64,000 nucleotides of DNA from Stappia stellulata (GTDB taxonomy: Bacteria > Pseudomonadota > Alphaproteobacteria > Rhizobiales > Stappiaceae). The DNA lies in NCBI RefSeq assembly GCF_020176715.1, contig NZ_JAIVMF010000015.1, positions 1-64,000 of the forward strand. The letters are read 5' to 3'. The translations under genes were made by a program, and so were the position numbers. The notes under the pieces are model-generated. The model was given only the letters and a program-made list of their open reading frames with translations. It had not been told where the DNA came from and did no database searches. Shown one piece after another: positions 28,561-37,688 of the stretch; positions within the stretch are counted from its first letter, which is position 1, and each line of letters opens with the position of its first letter.

Positions 28561-29580
28561 TCAGGCCCGCAAGCCGTCGAGCGCGCCCTCGACCGCCCGC
28601 ACGTCACCGACGTGGATGCCGTTCCAGTTGACCAGCCGCGGCGCGACCCAGGGCGCGAGCGCGGCATGTTCGTCGTCGGAGAGGCCGAGCAGCTGCGCGA
28701 GCACGCCGGCCATCATGGTTTCCGCAGCCCGCGTCGCGCCGTCCTCGCATTTCAGCGCGACGCCGATGCCGATCTCGGGAAGCGCGGCGGTGAAAACGCC
28801 TTCCGCGCCGGTCTTGACGAAGACGCGCCCCGAAAAGGCGCGCATCACATCGGTGCAGAACCGTTCGGTGCCGGCGACCATTTCCGGCACGCCCGTGCAG
28901 GCGTCATAGAGCCGCTGCGCAGCCTCGGCGCGGGCCGGCTCTAGACCGGTTCCCGTGCCGAGTCGCGCGAAGGCATAGGCCAGACGGTCGAGCGGCATGG
29001 CATAGGTCGGGATCGAACAGCCGTCGGTGCCCCTCGCCATGTCGGCAAAGGACATGCCGCTCATCTCTTCCATGGCAGCGCGCGCCTCGCGCTGCACCGG
29101 GTGCTCCGGCTCCACATAGCCGCGCGGATCGACGCCGAGGGTGCGCGCCAGGCCGACGAAGCCTGCGTGCTTGCCCGAGCAGTTGTTGTGCAGCGGACAG
29201 GGAGAGGCATCGGCGCGGTGAAGGATGGCGACGTCTTCCATCCGCTTGGGCCAGTGGCTGCCGCATTCCAGCGCGCTTTCGTCCGCGCCCGCCTTCATCA
29301 GCATCACCCGCGCGGCGTTGACATGCATCGCCTCGCCGTTGTGCGACGCGCAGGCAAGGGCAAGCTCCGCGTCGCTCAGGTCGAGTGCCTCGGCCGCCCC
29401 CGATTCCACCAGCGGCAGCGCCTGCAGCGCCTTGACGGCGGAGCGGGGAAACACCTGCCAGTCGGCATCGCCCACGGACGCGACGCGCTTGCCGTCGGCA
29501 TCGACGAGGACGATGGCACCGCGATGACGGCTTTCAACGGCCGTGCCGCGCGTGACCTCGACGAGAACGGGATTTTCCAT
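28561..29580 (-). CDS. L-asparaginase, Rhizobium etli type (Asparaginase_II)
   Basis: A 339-residue enzyme converting asparagine to aspartate and ammonia. It belongs to the PF06089 family, unrelated to the E. coli asparaginases. Family blocks visible are VEVTRGTAVESRHRGA near the start, CASHNGEAMH, CPLHNNCSGKHAGF and GTDGCSIPTYAMP. The SGKH sequence supplies residues of the active site described for the R. etli enzyme. The ATG at 29580 starts 1 nt after the aminotransferase stop, so the two genes form a translationally coupled pair with the aminotransferase first. Confidence 0.9.
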   Translation of the reverse strand: MENPVLVEVTRGTAVESRHRGAIVLVDADGKRVASVGDADWQVFPRSAVKALQALPLVESGAAEALDLSDAELALACASHNGEAMHVNAARVMLMKAGADESALECGSHWPKRMEDVAILHRADASPCPLHNNCSGKHAGFVGLARTLGVDPRGYVEPEHPVQREARAAMEEMSGMSFADMARGTDGCSIPTYAMPLDRLAYAFARLGTGTGLEPARAEAAQRLYDACTGVPEMVAGTERFCTDVMRAFSGRVFVKTGAEGVFTAALPEIGIGVALKCEDGATRAAETMMAGVLAQLLGLSDDEHAALAPWVAPRLVNWNGIHVGDVRAVEGALDGLRA

Positions 29581-29581
29581 C

Positions 29582-30778
29582 TCAGGCTTCTCCCGCAATC
29601 GCCAGCGACGGCGCCGCGCGACCGGCGATCCAGGCGCCGAGACGCTCCAGCGCCGCATCGATCACCGCGTCCTGCTTGCAGAAGCAGAAGCGGATGAAGT
29701 TCGTCGGCGCGTCGGCCACATAGAAGGCGGAGACCGGCACGGCGGCGACCCCGGCTTCCTCCACCATCAGCCGGCAGATCTCCGCGTCGTTCCCCTCGAT
29801 CCCGAGCGGGGAGATGTCGCAGGTGGCGAAATAGGTGCCCTCGCAGGGAAGAACGCCGAAACCCAGCGCCGCAAGTCCGCTGGCGATCCGGTCGCGCTTG
29901 GCCTGCATCTCGTCGCACAGGCCGGTGAAATAGCTGTCGTCCTTGCCAAGGCCGTAGGCGACGGCCCGCTGCAGGTTGGGCGGCGTGGTGAAGGTGACGA
30001 ACTGATGCGCCTTGGCGATCGGCTCCAGGAGCTTCGGCGCGGCGGTGATATAGCCGACCTTCCAGCCGGTGAGCGAGAGAGTCTTGCCGGCGGAGCCGAT
30101 GCGCACGGTGCGCTCGCGCATGCCCTCGATCGCCATCAGCGGCAAATGCCGGCGCCCGTCGAACAGGAGGTGCTCGTAGACCTCGTCGCAGATCGCATAG
30201 ACGCCGTGTTCCAGGCAAAGCCGGGCGATGGCCTCCAGCTCCTCCACCGAGAATACCTTGCCGGCCGGGTTCATCGGGTTGTTGATCAGGATCGCCTTGG
30301 TGTTTTCGGTGAAGGCGTCCTCGAGCGCGCGCAGGTTCAACCGCCAGTCCGGCGGGGTCACGCGCAGGCGAACCGGGATCCCCCCTGCCCGCTTCACCAG
30401 CGGCAGGTAGCAGTCATAAAGCGGCTCGACCAGGATCACCTCGTCGCCCGGCTCCAGCAGCGCCAGAAGGGTGTCGGCCAGCGCCTCGGTCGCACCCGAC
30501 GTCACCATGACTTCCGTCTGCCAGTCGACGTCGAGACCGTAGAACCGCTTGTTGGAGGCGGCAACCGCCTGGCGCAGCTCGGGCAGGCCCAGCATCGGCG
30601 GATACTGGTTCGGTCCCAGCATCAGCGCGTCGGCGGCCATGCGACGCACGTCCTCCGGACCGTCGACGTCCGGAAATCCCTGGCCGAGGTTGATCGCCCC
30701 ATGCGCGATGGCGAGCCGGGACATGGTCTCGAAGATCGTGGTGGGAAGGCCGGTGAACACCGGATTGGTCGGCTTCAT
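29582..30778 (-). CDS. Class I/II pyridoxal-phosphate aminotransferase
   Basis: A 398-residue fold-type I aminotransferase. The start SNPVF-like TNPVFTGLPTTIFETMSRLA and INLGQGFPDVDGP resemble methionine/kynurenine aminotransferases (YbdL type). The PLP lysine is in SAGKTLSLTGWKVG, and DEVYEHLLF and NNPMNPAGK are conserved PLP-contacting blocks. Together with the asparaginase just downstream it may handle aspartate-family or methionine nitrogen; this is inference. I preferred the ATG at 30778 for its AAGG site; the ATG at 30790 is equally in frame. Confidence 0.87.
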   Translation of the reverse strand: MKPTNPVFTGLPTTIFETMSRLAIAHGAINLGQGFPDVDGPEDVRRMAADALMLGPNQYPPMLGLPELRQAVAASNKRFYGLDVDWQTEVMVTSGATEALADTLLALLEPGDEVILVEPLYDCYLPLVKRAGGIPVRLRVTPPDWRLNLRALEDAFTENTKAILINNPMNPAGKVFSVEELEAIARLCLEHGVYAICDEVYEHLLFDGRRHLPLMAIEGMRERTVRIGSAGKTLSLTGWKVGYITAAPKLLEPIAKAHQFVTFTTPPNLQRAVAYGLGKDDSYFTGLCDEMQAKRDRIASGLAALGFGVLPCEGTYFATCDISPLGIEGNDAEICRLMVEEAGVAAVPVSAFYVADAPTNFIRFCFCKQDAVIDAALERLGAWIAGRAAPSLAIAGEA

Positions 30779-30920
30779 GCTGTCTTGCATCCTTGCATCG
30801 CGGCTCTCCCCCCGGATCGACCGCCCGTCTCCGCAGGGTTGTAGTCATTCGCCAGGCCGACGTCCAGACGAACGCGCGATGGGCCGCGGACGCCGGTCCG
30901 CGGCCCATTGCGCCAGGCGT

Positions 30921-32477
30921 TCAGTGCACCAGGACGTTGCGGAACTGCCAGGGATCGCTCTCATCGATGTCCTCGGGAAACAGGCCCGGACGGTCGGTGA
31001 GCGGCGTCCAGTCGGTGTAATAGCCATTGACCGGACCGAGATAGGGCTTTTGCACCTCAAGGCAGCGGCGATAATCCATTTCGTCTGCCTCGACAATGCC
31101 GGCCTCGGGGTTTTCAAGCGCCCAGACCATGCCGGCGAGCACGGCGGAGGTCACCTGCAGGCCGGTCGCGTTCTGATAGGGCGCAAGCTTGCGGGTCTCC
31201 TCGATGGAGAGCTGCGAACCGTACCAATAGGCGTTCTTGGCGTGGCCGTAGAGCAGCACGCCGAGTTCGTCGATGCCGTCGGCGATCTCGCTCTCGTCCA
31301 GCACATGCAGCTCGGGCTGCACCTTGCCGGCCGCGCCGAACAACTCGTGCAGCGACAGCACCGCGTCATTCGCCGGATGGTAGGCATAGTGGCAGGTCGG
31401 GCGATAGACGACCTTCTTGCCCTCGCGCACGGTGAAAAAGTCGGCGATGGAAATCGACTCATTGTGCGTGACCAGGAAGCCGTATTGCGGCCCCGGCGTC
31501 GGGCACCAGGTGCGCACACGGGTGTTGGCGCCGGGCTGCTCCAGGAAGATCGCCGCCTTGCAGCCCTTCTTCTGTTTCTTCGCGTTCTTCGGCTTCCAGT
31601 TTTCGTGCGTGCCCCAGCCAAGCTCGGCCGGCTGGAACCCTTCCGACAGGAATCCTTCCGCCGACCAGGTGTTCCAGAACACGTTCATCGGCTTCGGCAG
31701 GCGGGCGCGCTGGGTGTCGCGCTCGGCGATGTGGACGCCCTTGACGCCGACCTTCTTCATCAGCTTCGCCCAGCCCTTGCGGGTGGTCGGCTCCTCGAAG
31801 GTGCAGCCGGTGTCGCGGGCGATGTCGACCAGCGCCTGCTTGACAAACCAGGACACCATGCCCGGATTGGCGCCGCAGCAGGAGACAGCCGTGGTGCCGC
31901 CCGGGTTCTTCTTCTTCTCGCGGCGCACGGTCTCGCGCAGCGCGTAGTTGGTGCGCGAGGCATTGTCGGCGGTGGTGTCGAAATAAAAGCCGAGCCAGGG
32001 CTCGACCACCGTATCGATGTAGAGCACGCCGAGCTCGCGGCAGAGCTTCATCAGGTCGAGCGAGGAGGTGTCGACCGAGAGGTTGACGCAAAAGCCCTGC
32101 CCCTTGCCTTCGGTCAGAAGCGGGGTCAGCACGTCGCGATAGTTGTCGCGGGTGATCGCCACCTTGGAAAACCGGTAGCCGCGCTCCTCGACCATCGCCC
32201 GGTCGGTGTCGACCGGATCGATCACCGTCACCCGCGAGGCGTCGAAGCCGAAGTGCCGCTCGATCAGGGGAAGCGTGCCCTTGCCGATGGAGCCGAAGCC
32301 GATCATCACGATGGGGCCCGAGATCGTGCCATGAACCGGATAGGCCGGAGCTGCCGGCGCGGGCGCGTCCATTGCCTTCTCGGCTGCCGGTGCAGGCGTT
32401 GCAGCGGTCTTCGCGGCACCGCGCGGCGCGGGCTTGCGGCGGGGCTTGGTGACCACGGGGGTGTCGTCGTTGCTCAT
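30921..32477 (-). CDS. hss: Homospermidine synthase
   Basis: A 518-residue NAD-dependent enzyme that joins two putrescines, or spermidine plus putrescine, into sym-homospermidine with release of ammonia or diaminopropane. The Rossmann motif IVMIGFGSIGKGTLPLI begins at about 56, and CCGANPGMVSWFVKQAL, NVFWNTWSAEG and PTCHYAYHPANDAVLS are typical. The first about 48 residues form an Ala/Pro/Lys-rich extension that most homologues lack. The ATG at 32477 has AAAGGA 8 nt upstream. It lies 129 nt downstream of ornithine decarboxylase on the same strand, which would supply its putrescine. Confidence 0.95.
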   Translation of the reverse strand: MSNDDTPVVTKPRRKPAPRGAAKTAATPAPAAEKAMDAPAPAAPAYPVHGTISGPIVMIGFGSIGKGTLPLIERHFGFDASRVTVIDPVDTDRAMVEERGYRFSKVAITRDNYRDVLTPLLTEGKGQGFCVNLSVDTSSLDLMKLCRELGVLYIDTVVEPWLGFYFDTTADNASRTNYALRETVRREKKKNPGGTTAVSCCGANPGMVSWFVKQALVDIARDTGCTFEEPTTRKGWAKLMKKVGVKGVHIAERDTQRARLPKPMNVFWNTWSAEGFLSEGFQPAELGWGTHENWKPKNAKKQKKGCKAAIFLEQPGANTRVRTWCPTPGPQYGFLVTHNESISIADFFTVREGKKVVYRPTCHYAYHPANDAVLSLHELFGAAGKVQPELHVLDESEIADGIDELGVLLYGHAKNAYWYGSQLSIEETRKLAPYQNATGLQVTSAVLAGMVWALENPEAGIVEADEMDYRRCLEVQKPYLGPVNGYYTDWTPLTDRPGLFPEDIDESDPWQFRNVLVH

Positions 32478-32606
32478 GGCGGCGATCCTTTGCGTTTCAT
32501 GGCGCAGTGCACGGCCACATTCGGCACGCGATACGGCAGTACGATGACAGCAACCGGCCGCTTGCGCGACCGATTGCCGTATCGGAATTCGGGTGGGGTG
32601 GAACAG

Positions 32607-33740
32607 TCAGATGACGTAGGAGCGCAACGGGTCGAAGCCGTTGAACGCGATCGACGAATAGGTCGTCGTATAGGCACCGCAGGCCTCGATCAGCACCTTG
32701 TCGCCAATCGACAGGCTCACCGGCAGCTCATAGGGCGTCTTTTCATAGAGCACGTCGACGCTGTCGCAGGTCGGGCCGGCCAGCACGCAAGGGGTCTTGC
32801 GGTCGCCGTCCTTGTCCGTGCGGATCGGATAGCGGATCGCCTCGTCCATCGTCTCGGCCAGGCCGTTGAACTTGCCGATGTCGAGATAGACCCAGCGGAT
32901 CTCGTCTTCCGCAGCGGACTTCTTCGAAATCAGGACGACTTCCGCCTCGATCATGCCGGCGTCGCCGACCATGCCGCGGCCCGGCTCGATGATCGTCTGC
33001 GGGATGCGGTTGCCGAAATGGGTGTTGAGACCGCGCAGGATCGCCTCGCCGTAGTGGGGAACGCCCGGGATGTCCTTGAGGTAGCGTGCGGGGAAGCCGC
33101 CACCCAGGTTGACCATGGACAGCGTGATGCCGCGCTCCGCCATCTCGCGGAAGATCGCCGCTGCGGAGGACAGCGCACCGTCCCACGCCTCGACATCGGC
33201 CTGCTGCGACCCGACGTGGAACGACACGCCATGAGCGACGAGGCCAAGGCGATGGGCATGCTCCAGAACGTCGGGCGCCATGTCCGGCGCGCAGCCGAAC
33301 TTGCGCGACAGCGGCCAGTCGGCGCCGGCACCGTCGCAGAGGATGCGGCAGAACACCTGGGAGCCTTGCGCAGCGCGGGCGATCTTCTCCACCTCGGCTT
33401 CGCAGTCGACGGCAAAGAGGCGCACACCGAGCTCAAAGGCCCGTGCGACGTCGCGCTCCTTCTTGATGGTGTTGCCGAAGGAGATGCGGTCGGGCGTCGC
33501 GCCGGTGGCCAGCACCATTTCGATCTCCGCCACCGAGGCGCAGTCGAAGGAGGAGCCAAGACGCTCGAGCAGGGCGAGGATCTCGGGAGCCGGATTGGCC
33601 TTCACGGCGTAGAACACGCGCGTGTCGGGCAGCGCCCGCTCGAAGGCGAGATAGTTGTCGTGGACAATGTCGAGATCCACGACCACGCAGGGTCCGTCGT
33701 CTCGTCGCTGGCGCAGGAAGTTCTTGATACGCTCCGTCAT
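32607..33740 (-). CDS. Ornithine (or lysine/ornithine) decarboxylase, alanine-racemase fold
   Basis: A 377-residue PLP enzyme of group IV decarboxylases, producing putrescine from ornithine. The PLP lysine is Lys47 in YAVKANPAP. HVGSQQ, GGGFPARY and EPGRGMV bind PLP, and Cys325 in PTCDSVDVLYEK is the active-site cysteine from the second subunit. It is upstream of homospermidine synthase, which fits putrescine supply. An ATG at 33740 follows an in-frame GTG at 33749. A 34-codon upstream ORF ends 5 nt before the ATG, suggesting leader-controlled translation. Activity on lysine cannot be excluded. Confidence 0.93.
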   Translation of the reverse strand: MTERIKNFLRQRRDDGPCVVVDLDIVHDNYLAFERALPDTRVFYAVKANPAPEILALLERLGSSFDCASVAEIEMVLATGATPDRISFGNTIKKERDVARAFELGVRLFAVDCEAEVEKIARAAQGSQVFCRILCDGAGADWPLSRKFGCAPDMAPDVLEHAHRLGLVAHGVSFHVGSQQADVEAWDGALSSAAAIFREMAERGITLSMVNLGGGFPARYLKDIPGVPHYGEAILRGLNTHFGNRIPQTIIEPGRGMVGDAGMIEAEVVLISKKSAAEDEIRWVYLDIGKFNGLAETMDEAIRYPIRTDKDGDRKTPCVLAGPTCDSVDVLYEKTPYELPVSLSIGDKVLIEACGAYTTTYSSIAFNGFDPLRSYVI

Positions 33741-34015
33741 GGCAGTCACCCGTTACCGAATTCCGTTCGCAGGGTCGCGCATGTAGCCGAGCGGGGCTGC
33801 CCGCTATGGAGACGGGCAACGGCTGGCAACATGTGCAGACGGTCGGGCATATGGTCGCCATCCCTTTTGGATGAACGCCTGTGGCCGTCCCGCGATGAAT
33901 GCCTTGGATTGGATCGGGTATTCCGAACCGCACGGCCGGCAATGATGTAATAAGTGCCTCTTCAGTGACCCCGGGACTTGGAAACCCGGCAGAGACCAAA
34001 AAAGCCCTCTTACGT
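33741..34015 (-). promoter_or_regulatory. Structured 5' leader of the polyamine operon (candidate speF motif)
   Basis: About 275 nt of minus-strand leader with no gene except the short leader ORF. It contains several local hairpins: a CCGGG/CCCGG stem near 33970-33985, an ATCCAAAAGGGAT stem near 33865, and a GCCCG/CGGGC stem near 33795-33815. An RNA motif named speF has been described upstream of ornithine decarboxylase genes in Alphaproteobacteria, and this sits in exactly that place. I cannot align it to the model here. Confidence 0.5.
33746..33850 (-). CDS. Candidate 34-residue leader peptide upstream of ornithine decarboxylase
   Basis: An ATG at 33850 opens a 34-codon frame (peptide starts MPDRLHML and ends TEFGNG) that closes with TGA at 33746, 5 nt before the decarboxylase ATG. 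The TGA overlaps the alternative GTG start of the decarboxylase. Length and position echo the 34-residue leader ORF of E. coli speF, which senses ornithine on the ribosome, but the peptide sequence is not similar. No strong ribosome site is seen before the ATG. Expression is untested. Confidence 0.4.
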   Translation of the reverse strand: MPDRLHMLPAVARLHSGQPRSATCATLRTEFGNG

Positions 34016-34361
34016 CGTTGCTTTAAGCCGTCCGTTTTGCCGCTCTATCCGGAATTGGGTCCGGGCCCTGTTGAGCGGCTGCCATCGAAATTCGATTGGA
34101 CGACCACGGGCACGTGCGAATTTGGGCACGAGTTGTATGAATCAACATGGCCCCCGATACAAGAAAAAACTTGGGCCAAAGACGCATTTTTTGCGCCTCG
34201 GGCCGATTTTCGCACAAACGGGCTTTTCTCAAGCCGGCGGCAGGCGCAAAACGCAGACAGGCAGGGCCGTTGCCTTGCCTGTTCCGCCGCCGCAACCGCG
34301 GTCGCGGCGCAGATCATGTCCGTCGAAACGCGGGCGAATCGCCCGGTTGCGGACCGCGGCC
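34016..34361. other. Intergenic between the EF-hand gene and the polyamine operon
   Basis: 346 nt, likely containing the promoter of the polyamine operon (minus strand). An ACAGGCA...TGCCTGT hairpin at about 34256-34282 may end the EF-hand... polyamine-side transcripts but has no T tract. No gene is seen. Confidence 0.4.
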
Positions 34362-35312
34362 TCAGTTGCCGCCGCGCTTGCCCTGACCCCAGCCGCCATG
34401 GTGGCGGCGATGGTCTTCCATCGACAGGACACCGTCGCCGTTGCTGTCCATCATGGACACGATGCGCGAGGTCGGGCGCTCGACCTCGGCCTTGGTGACG
34501 CTCAGGTCGCCGTCGCGGTCAAGACGCTGGAACATGCGCACCATGCGCCGGTCCGAGCGCTTCACCCAGACGACCTCGAATTCGTCGAGCGACAGGGCAT
34601 CGTCGGAATTGGCGTCTGCCTCCGCAAACAGCGCGGCGCGGGCAGCCTGGCGGGCCTCGCGGACCTCCTGCCGGGCTTCACGGCCGGCCTGGTTCTGACC
34701 GCGCTTGCCGTCGCCGCGCATGCCGGGACCGCGACCGTCGTCGTTGTTCATACCCATTCCCTGGCCCATCATTCCCTGGCCCCGGCCCTGTCCCATCTGT
34801 CCCATCATGCCCTGGCCCTGGCCCATCATGCCTTGGCCCATCTGGCCCATCATGCCCTGGCCCATCATGCCGGAGTGCATGCCGCGTCCGCCGCCGCCCA
34901 TCATGCGACCGCCGCGCGCCTCGAATTCCGCCTTGGACACGGAGCCGTCGCCGTCGGTGTCGAGACGCTGGAAGGCGCGCACCTTGAGATCGGAAAACTC
35001 CCGGACGTAAGCCGCCTTGAATTCGTCGAGGGTCACGCCGCCGCTGGTGTCGGCATCGGCTGCGGCATACATCTCCGTCACGGTCGCATCGATTTCCGCC
35101 TGCGTGATCTTGCCATCGGCGTCCGTGTCGAACCGCTCCATGAAGCGCATGGCCATCTGGCCGCGCCCGTGACGGCCGCCCATCATGCCCGATCCATGGC
35201 CCGAGCCCTTGCCCCAGCCATGCCCGCCCCGATCGGCGACCGCCGGCAACGCCACGGCGCCCGTGAGGGTCACGGCGAGAGCGGCGACTGCGATCTTCTT
35301 GAACCTGGTCAT
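34362..35312 (-). CDS. Exported multi-EF-hand protein with Met/Gly-rich repeat
   Basis: A 316-residue protein with a signal peptide of about 26 residues (ending ALPAVA-DRGG). Six EF-hand-like loops are visible: DTDADGKITQAE, DADTSGGVTLDE, DTDGDGSVSKAE, DANSDDALSLDE, DRDGDLSVTKAE and DSNGDGVLSMED. Between loops three and four lies a low-complexity segment of about 45 residues built from GMMGQ/GQGMMGQ units. Calcium binding in the periplasm is likely for the canonical loops. The methionine-rich stretch could bind copper or silver, which is inference. It is divergent from a two-component system that may respond to the same cue. Confidence 0.85.
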   Translation of the reverse strand: MTRFKKIAVAALAVTLTGAVALPAVADRGGHGWGKGSGHGSGMMGGRHGRGQMAMRFMERFDTDADGKITQAEIDATVTEMYAAADADTSGGVTLDEFKAAYVREFSDLKVRAFQRLDTDGDGSVSKAEFEARGGRMMGGGGRGMHSGMMGQGMMGQMGQGMMGQGQGMMGQMGQGRGQGMMGQGMGMNNDDGRGPGMRGDGKRGQNQAGREARQEVREARQAARAALFAEADANSDDALSLDEFEVVWVKRSDRRMVRMFQRLDRDGDLSVTKAEVERPTSRIVSMMDSNGDGVLSMEDHRRHHGGWGQGKRGGN

Positions 35313-35532
35313 CGCGAAAAATCCTTTCGGCTGTGAGTGCGATGATCCAGAGGTAGGGGATGCTTGTCGCAAAATTGTGCCCGCAAGCCGGCCTTTGTGT
35401 CGCAAGATGTGGCGGTCTGTCAGTCTGTTACAACTCATTACAAAGTCAGCCCTCCCTCCGGGACGCCACGGGCCTAGAAAGAGAAAAGCAGGAACGCCGG
35501 ACGTCGGCCGGACCGCCGAAAGAGTTCAGGAC

Positions 35533-36261
35533 ATGAGTGAGCACGAACCGCATATCCTGGTCGTCGACGACCACCGCGACATTCGCGAACAGCTTGCCCG
35601 CTATCTGCGCAAGAGCGGCTTGCGCGCCTCCGTCGCCGACAGCGCCGCACAGGCCCGCAAATTCCTGAAGTCCGCCGCCGTCGACCTGATCGTGCTCGAC
35701 ATCATGATGCCCGGCGAGGACGGGTTGTCGCTGTGCCGCTCGCTGGTCGAGACCGGGGCCGTGCCGGTGATCCTGCTCACCGCCATGGCCGAGGACACCG
35801 ACCGGATCATCGGGCTGGAGATCGGCGCCGACGACTATGTGACGAAACCGTTCAACCCGCGTGAGCTGCTCGCGCGCATCCGCGCCGTGCTGCGCCGCGC
35901 CGCGCTGGTGCCGCGCGACCGCGACCCGGTCGACGCCGAAACCCTGACCTTCGCCGGCTGGACGCTGGACGTTGCCAAACGGCTGCTTACCGGCGAGGAC
36001 GGCGTCGCCGTGCCGCTGTCGAGCGGCGAGTTCCAGTTGCTGGTCGCATTCCTCAAGCGTCCGCGCATGGTGCTGTCGCGCGACCAATTGCTCGACCTGA
36101 CGTCCGGTCGCACGCCCGGCGTGTTCGACCGTTCCATCGACAATCAGGTCAGCCGGTTGCGGCGCAAGATCGAGCCGGATCCCAAGACACCCGAGCTGAT
36201 CAAGACGGTGTGGGGCGGCGGCTATACCTTTACCGCCGACGTGCAGGACACCGCATCATGA
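35533..36261 (+). CDS. OmpR-family response regulator
   Basis: A 242-residue regulator. The receiver domain (about 7-120) has the phosphoacceptor Asp56 in LIVLDIMMPGEDG, the Thr in LLTAMAE and the Lys in YVTKPFNP. The C-terminal winged helix (about 145-235) has FDRSIDNQVSRLRRKIE and the terminal GGGYTF typical of OmpR/PhoB. The stop overlaps the sensor kinase start by ATGA. It is divergent from the EF-hand gene. Confidence 0.93.
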   Translation: MSEHEPHILVVDDHRDIREQLARYLRKSGLRASVADSAAQARKFLKSAAVDLIVLDIMMPGEDGLSLCRSLVETGAVPVILLTAMAEDTDRIIGLEIGADDYVTKPFNPRELLARIRAVLRRAALVPRDRDPVDAETLTFAGWTLDVAKRLLTGEDGVAVPLSSGEFQLLVAFLKRPRMVLSRDQLLDLTSGRTPGVFDRSIDNQVSRLRRKIEPDPKTPELIKTVWGGGYTFTADVQDTAS

Positions 36262-37688
36262 GCGACAGGCGGGTCCTTCTCTGGCCCGGCTCGCTCGCGG
36301 GACAATTGATCGCGCTCCTGCTGATCGCGCTGGTCGTCGCCCAGTGCCTGACGCTCTGGCTCTTTGCCGGCGAGCGGCGGCTCGTGCTGGTGGAGATGGC
36401 CCGCACGACCTTCCTGTCGCGCACGGTGTCGCTGGTGCGGCTCTTGGAGACGACGCCGCCGGCCCAGCATGCCGACATCCTGCAGGCTGTCTCCAGTCCG
36501 ATGCTGTGGTTTCATGTCGACGATACGGCCGCACTTGCCGAAACCGGCGAGCGCACCGGCGAAAAACGGATTGTGGACCTACTGAAGGCGGACCTCGGCG
36601 ACGATCGCGACGTGCGCGTCGACGTGGTGCCGGGTCCCCGCGCCCTTCGCGCGTTCGGGGAGCATGCGCGCGAGATGCATCGCCCGCCCCCCGGCATGAC
36701 CCGTGACAGGCCCCGGCGCGACGATGGCACGCCGCGCCGACGCTGGCACAATGGCCCGATCTCGCTCACCATGAGCGTCGCGCTCAACGACGGGCGCTGG
36801 CTCAACGCGGCAACCCGGTTTCGCCTGCCGACGCATTCCTTCTATCCGCTGCTTGTCTCCATCGCGCTGATGGCGCTGGCGATCGTGGGCGTCGTCGCCG
36901 TGACCATCCAGCGCCTGACGCGCCCCTTGCGCAGTCTGTCGGCCGCCGCCGAACGGCTTGGCCGGGGCGAGGACGTCGAGCCGCTTGCCGAAACCGGGCC
37001 GTCGGAAATTCGCGGCACGGTGCAGGCCTTCAATGTCATGCAGGACCGCCTCACCCGCTTCGTGCGCGACCGCACCCGGATGCTCGCCGCGATCAGCCAC
37101 GACCTGCGCACGCCGATCACCTCCCTGCGCATCCGCGCGGAGTTCATCGAGGACGACGAAAACCGCGAGAAGATGATCGAGACGCTCGATGAGATGCAGC
37201 GCATGGTCGAGGCCGCCCTCGCCTTTTCCCGCGACGAGGCCGCCCGGGAAGCGGCGACGAAGATCGACCTCGGCGAATTCATCGACGCGATCGCGGAAGA
37301 TTACCGCGACATGGGCCGCGAGGTCAGCGTTACTCCGCCGCCGACGCGCGTCGTCGCGCGGTTCCGCCCGTTCAGCCTCAAGCGCGCCCTGCGCAACCTG
37401 ATCGACAATGCCGTGCGCTACGGCGAGGCAGCCGATATTTCCGTCGAAGCCAGGGGCGAGGCAGTGGTGATCCGGATCCGCGACCGGGGACCCGGCATTC
37501 CGCAGGAGCGGATCGACGATGTGTTCGATCCCTTCGTCCGGCTGGAGGAATCGCGATCCGAGGACACCGGGGGCATCGGGCTGGGCCTCTCGATCGCCCG
37601 CTCCATCATTCAGGCGCACGGCGGATCGCTGGTCCTCGCGAACCACCCCGAAGGCGGGCTCGAAGCGCGCATCACGCTTCCCGCGTGA
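36258..37688 (+). CDS. Sensor histidine kinase (EnvZ-like architecture)
   Basis: A 476-residue inner-membrane kinase. Membrane helix one is about 12-35 and helix two about 195-217, flanking a periplasmic sensor domain of about 160 residues with a very Arg/Pro-rich tract near 138-165. HAMP follows (about 218-270). His281 in AAISHDLRTPITSLR is the phosphorylation site. The ATPase domain shows the N box (RNLIDNAVRYG), G1 (IRDRGPGIP) and G2 (GGIGLGLSIA). Coupled by a 4-nt overlap to the response regulator. The stimulus is unknown. Confidence 0.92.
   Translation: MSDRRVLLWPGSLAGQLIALLLIALVVAQCLTLWLFAGERRLVLVEMARTTFLSRTVSLVRLLETTPPAQHADILQAVSSPMLWFHVDDTAALAETGERTGEKRIVDLLKADLGDDRDVRVDVVPGPRALRAFGEHAREMHRPPPGMTRDRPRRDDGTPRRRWHNGPISLTMSVALNDGRWLNAATRFRLPTHSFYPLLVSIALMALAIVGVVAVTIQRLTRPLRSLSAAAERLGRGEDVEPLAETGPSEIRGTVQAFNVMQDRLTRFVRDRTRMLAAISHDLRTPITSLRIRAEFIEDDENREKMIETLDEMQRMVEAALAFSRDEAAREAATKIDLGEFIDAIAEDYRDMGREVSVTPPPTRVVARFRPFSLKRALRNLIDNAVRYGEAADISVEARGEAVVIRIRDRGPGIPQERIDDVFDPFVRLEESRSEDTGGIGLGLSIARSIIQAHGGSLVLANHPEGGLEARITLPA

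Noticed and set aside
30549-33950. Very long + strand open frame (1133 codons) across the aminotransferase, hss and decarboxylase genes
   Set aside because: It is antisense to three clearly recognisable genes. Its translation is Arg/His/Gly/Val-rich with no family resemblance, as expected from high third-position GC.
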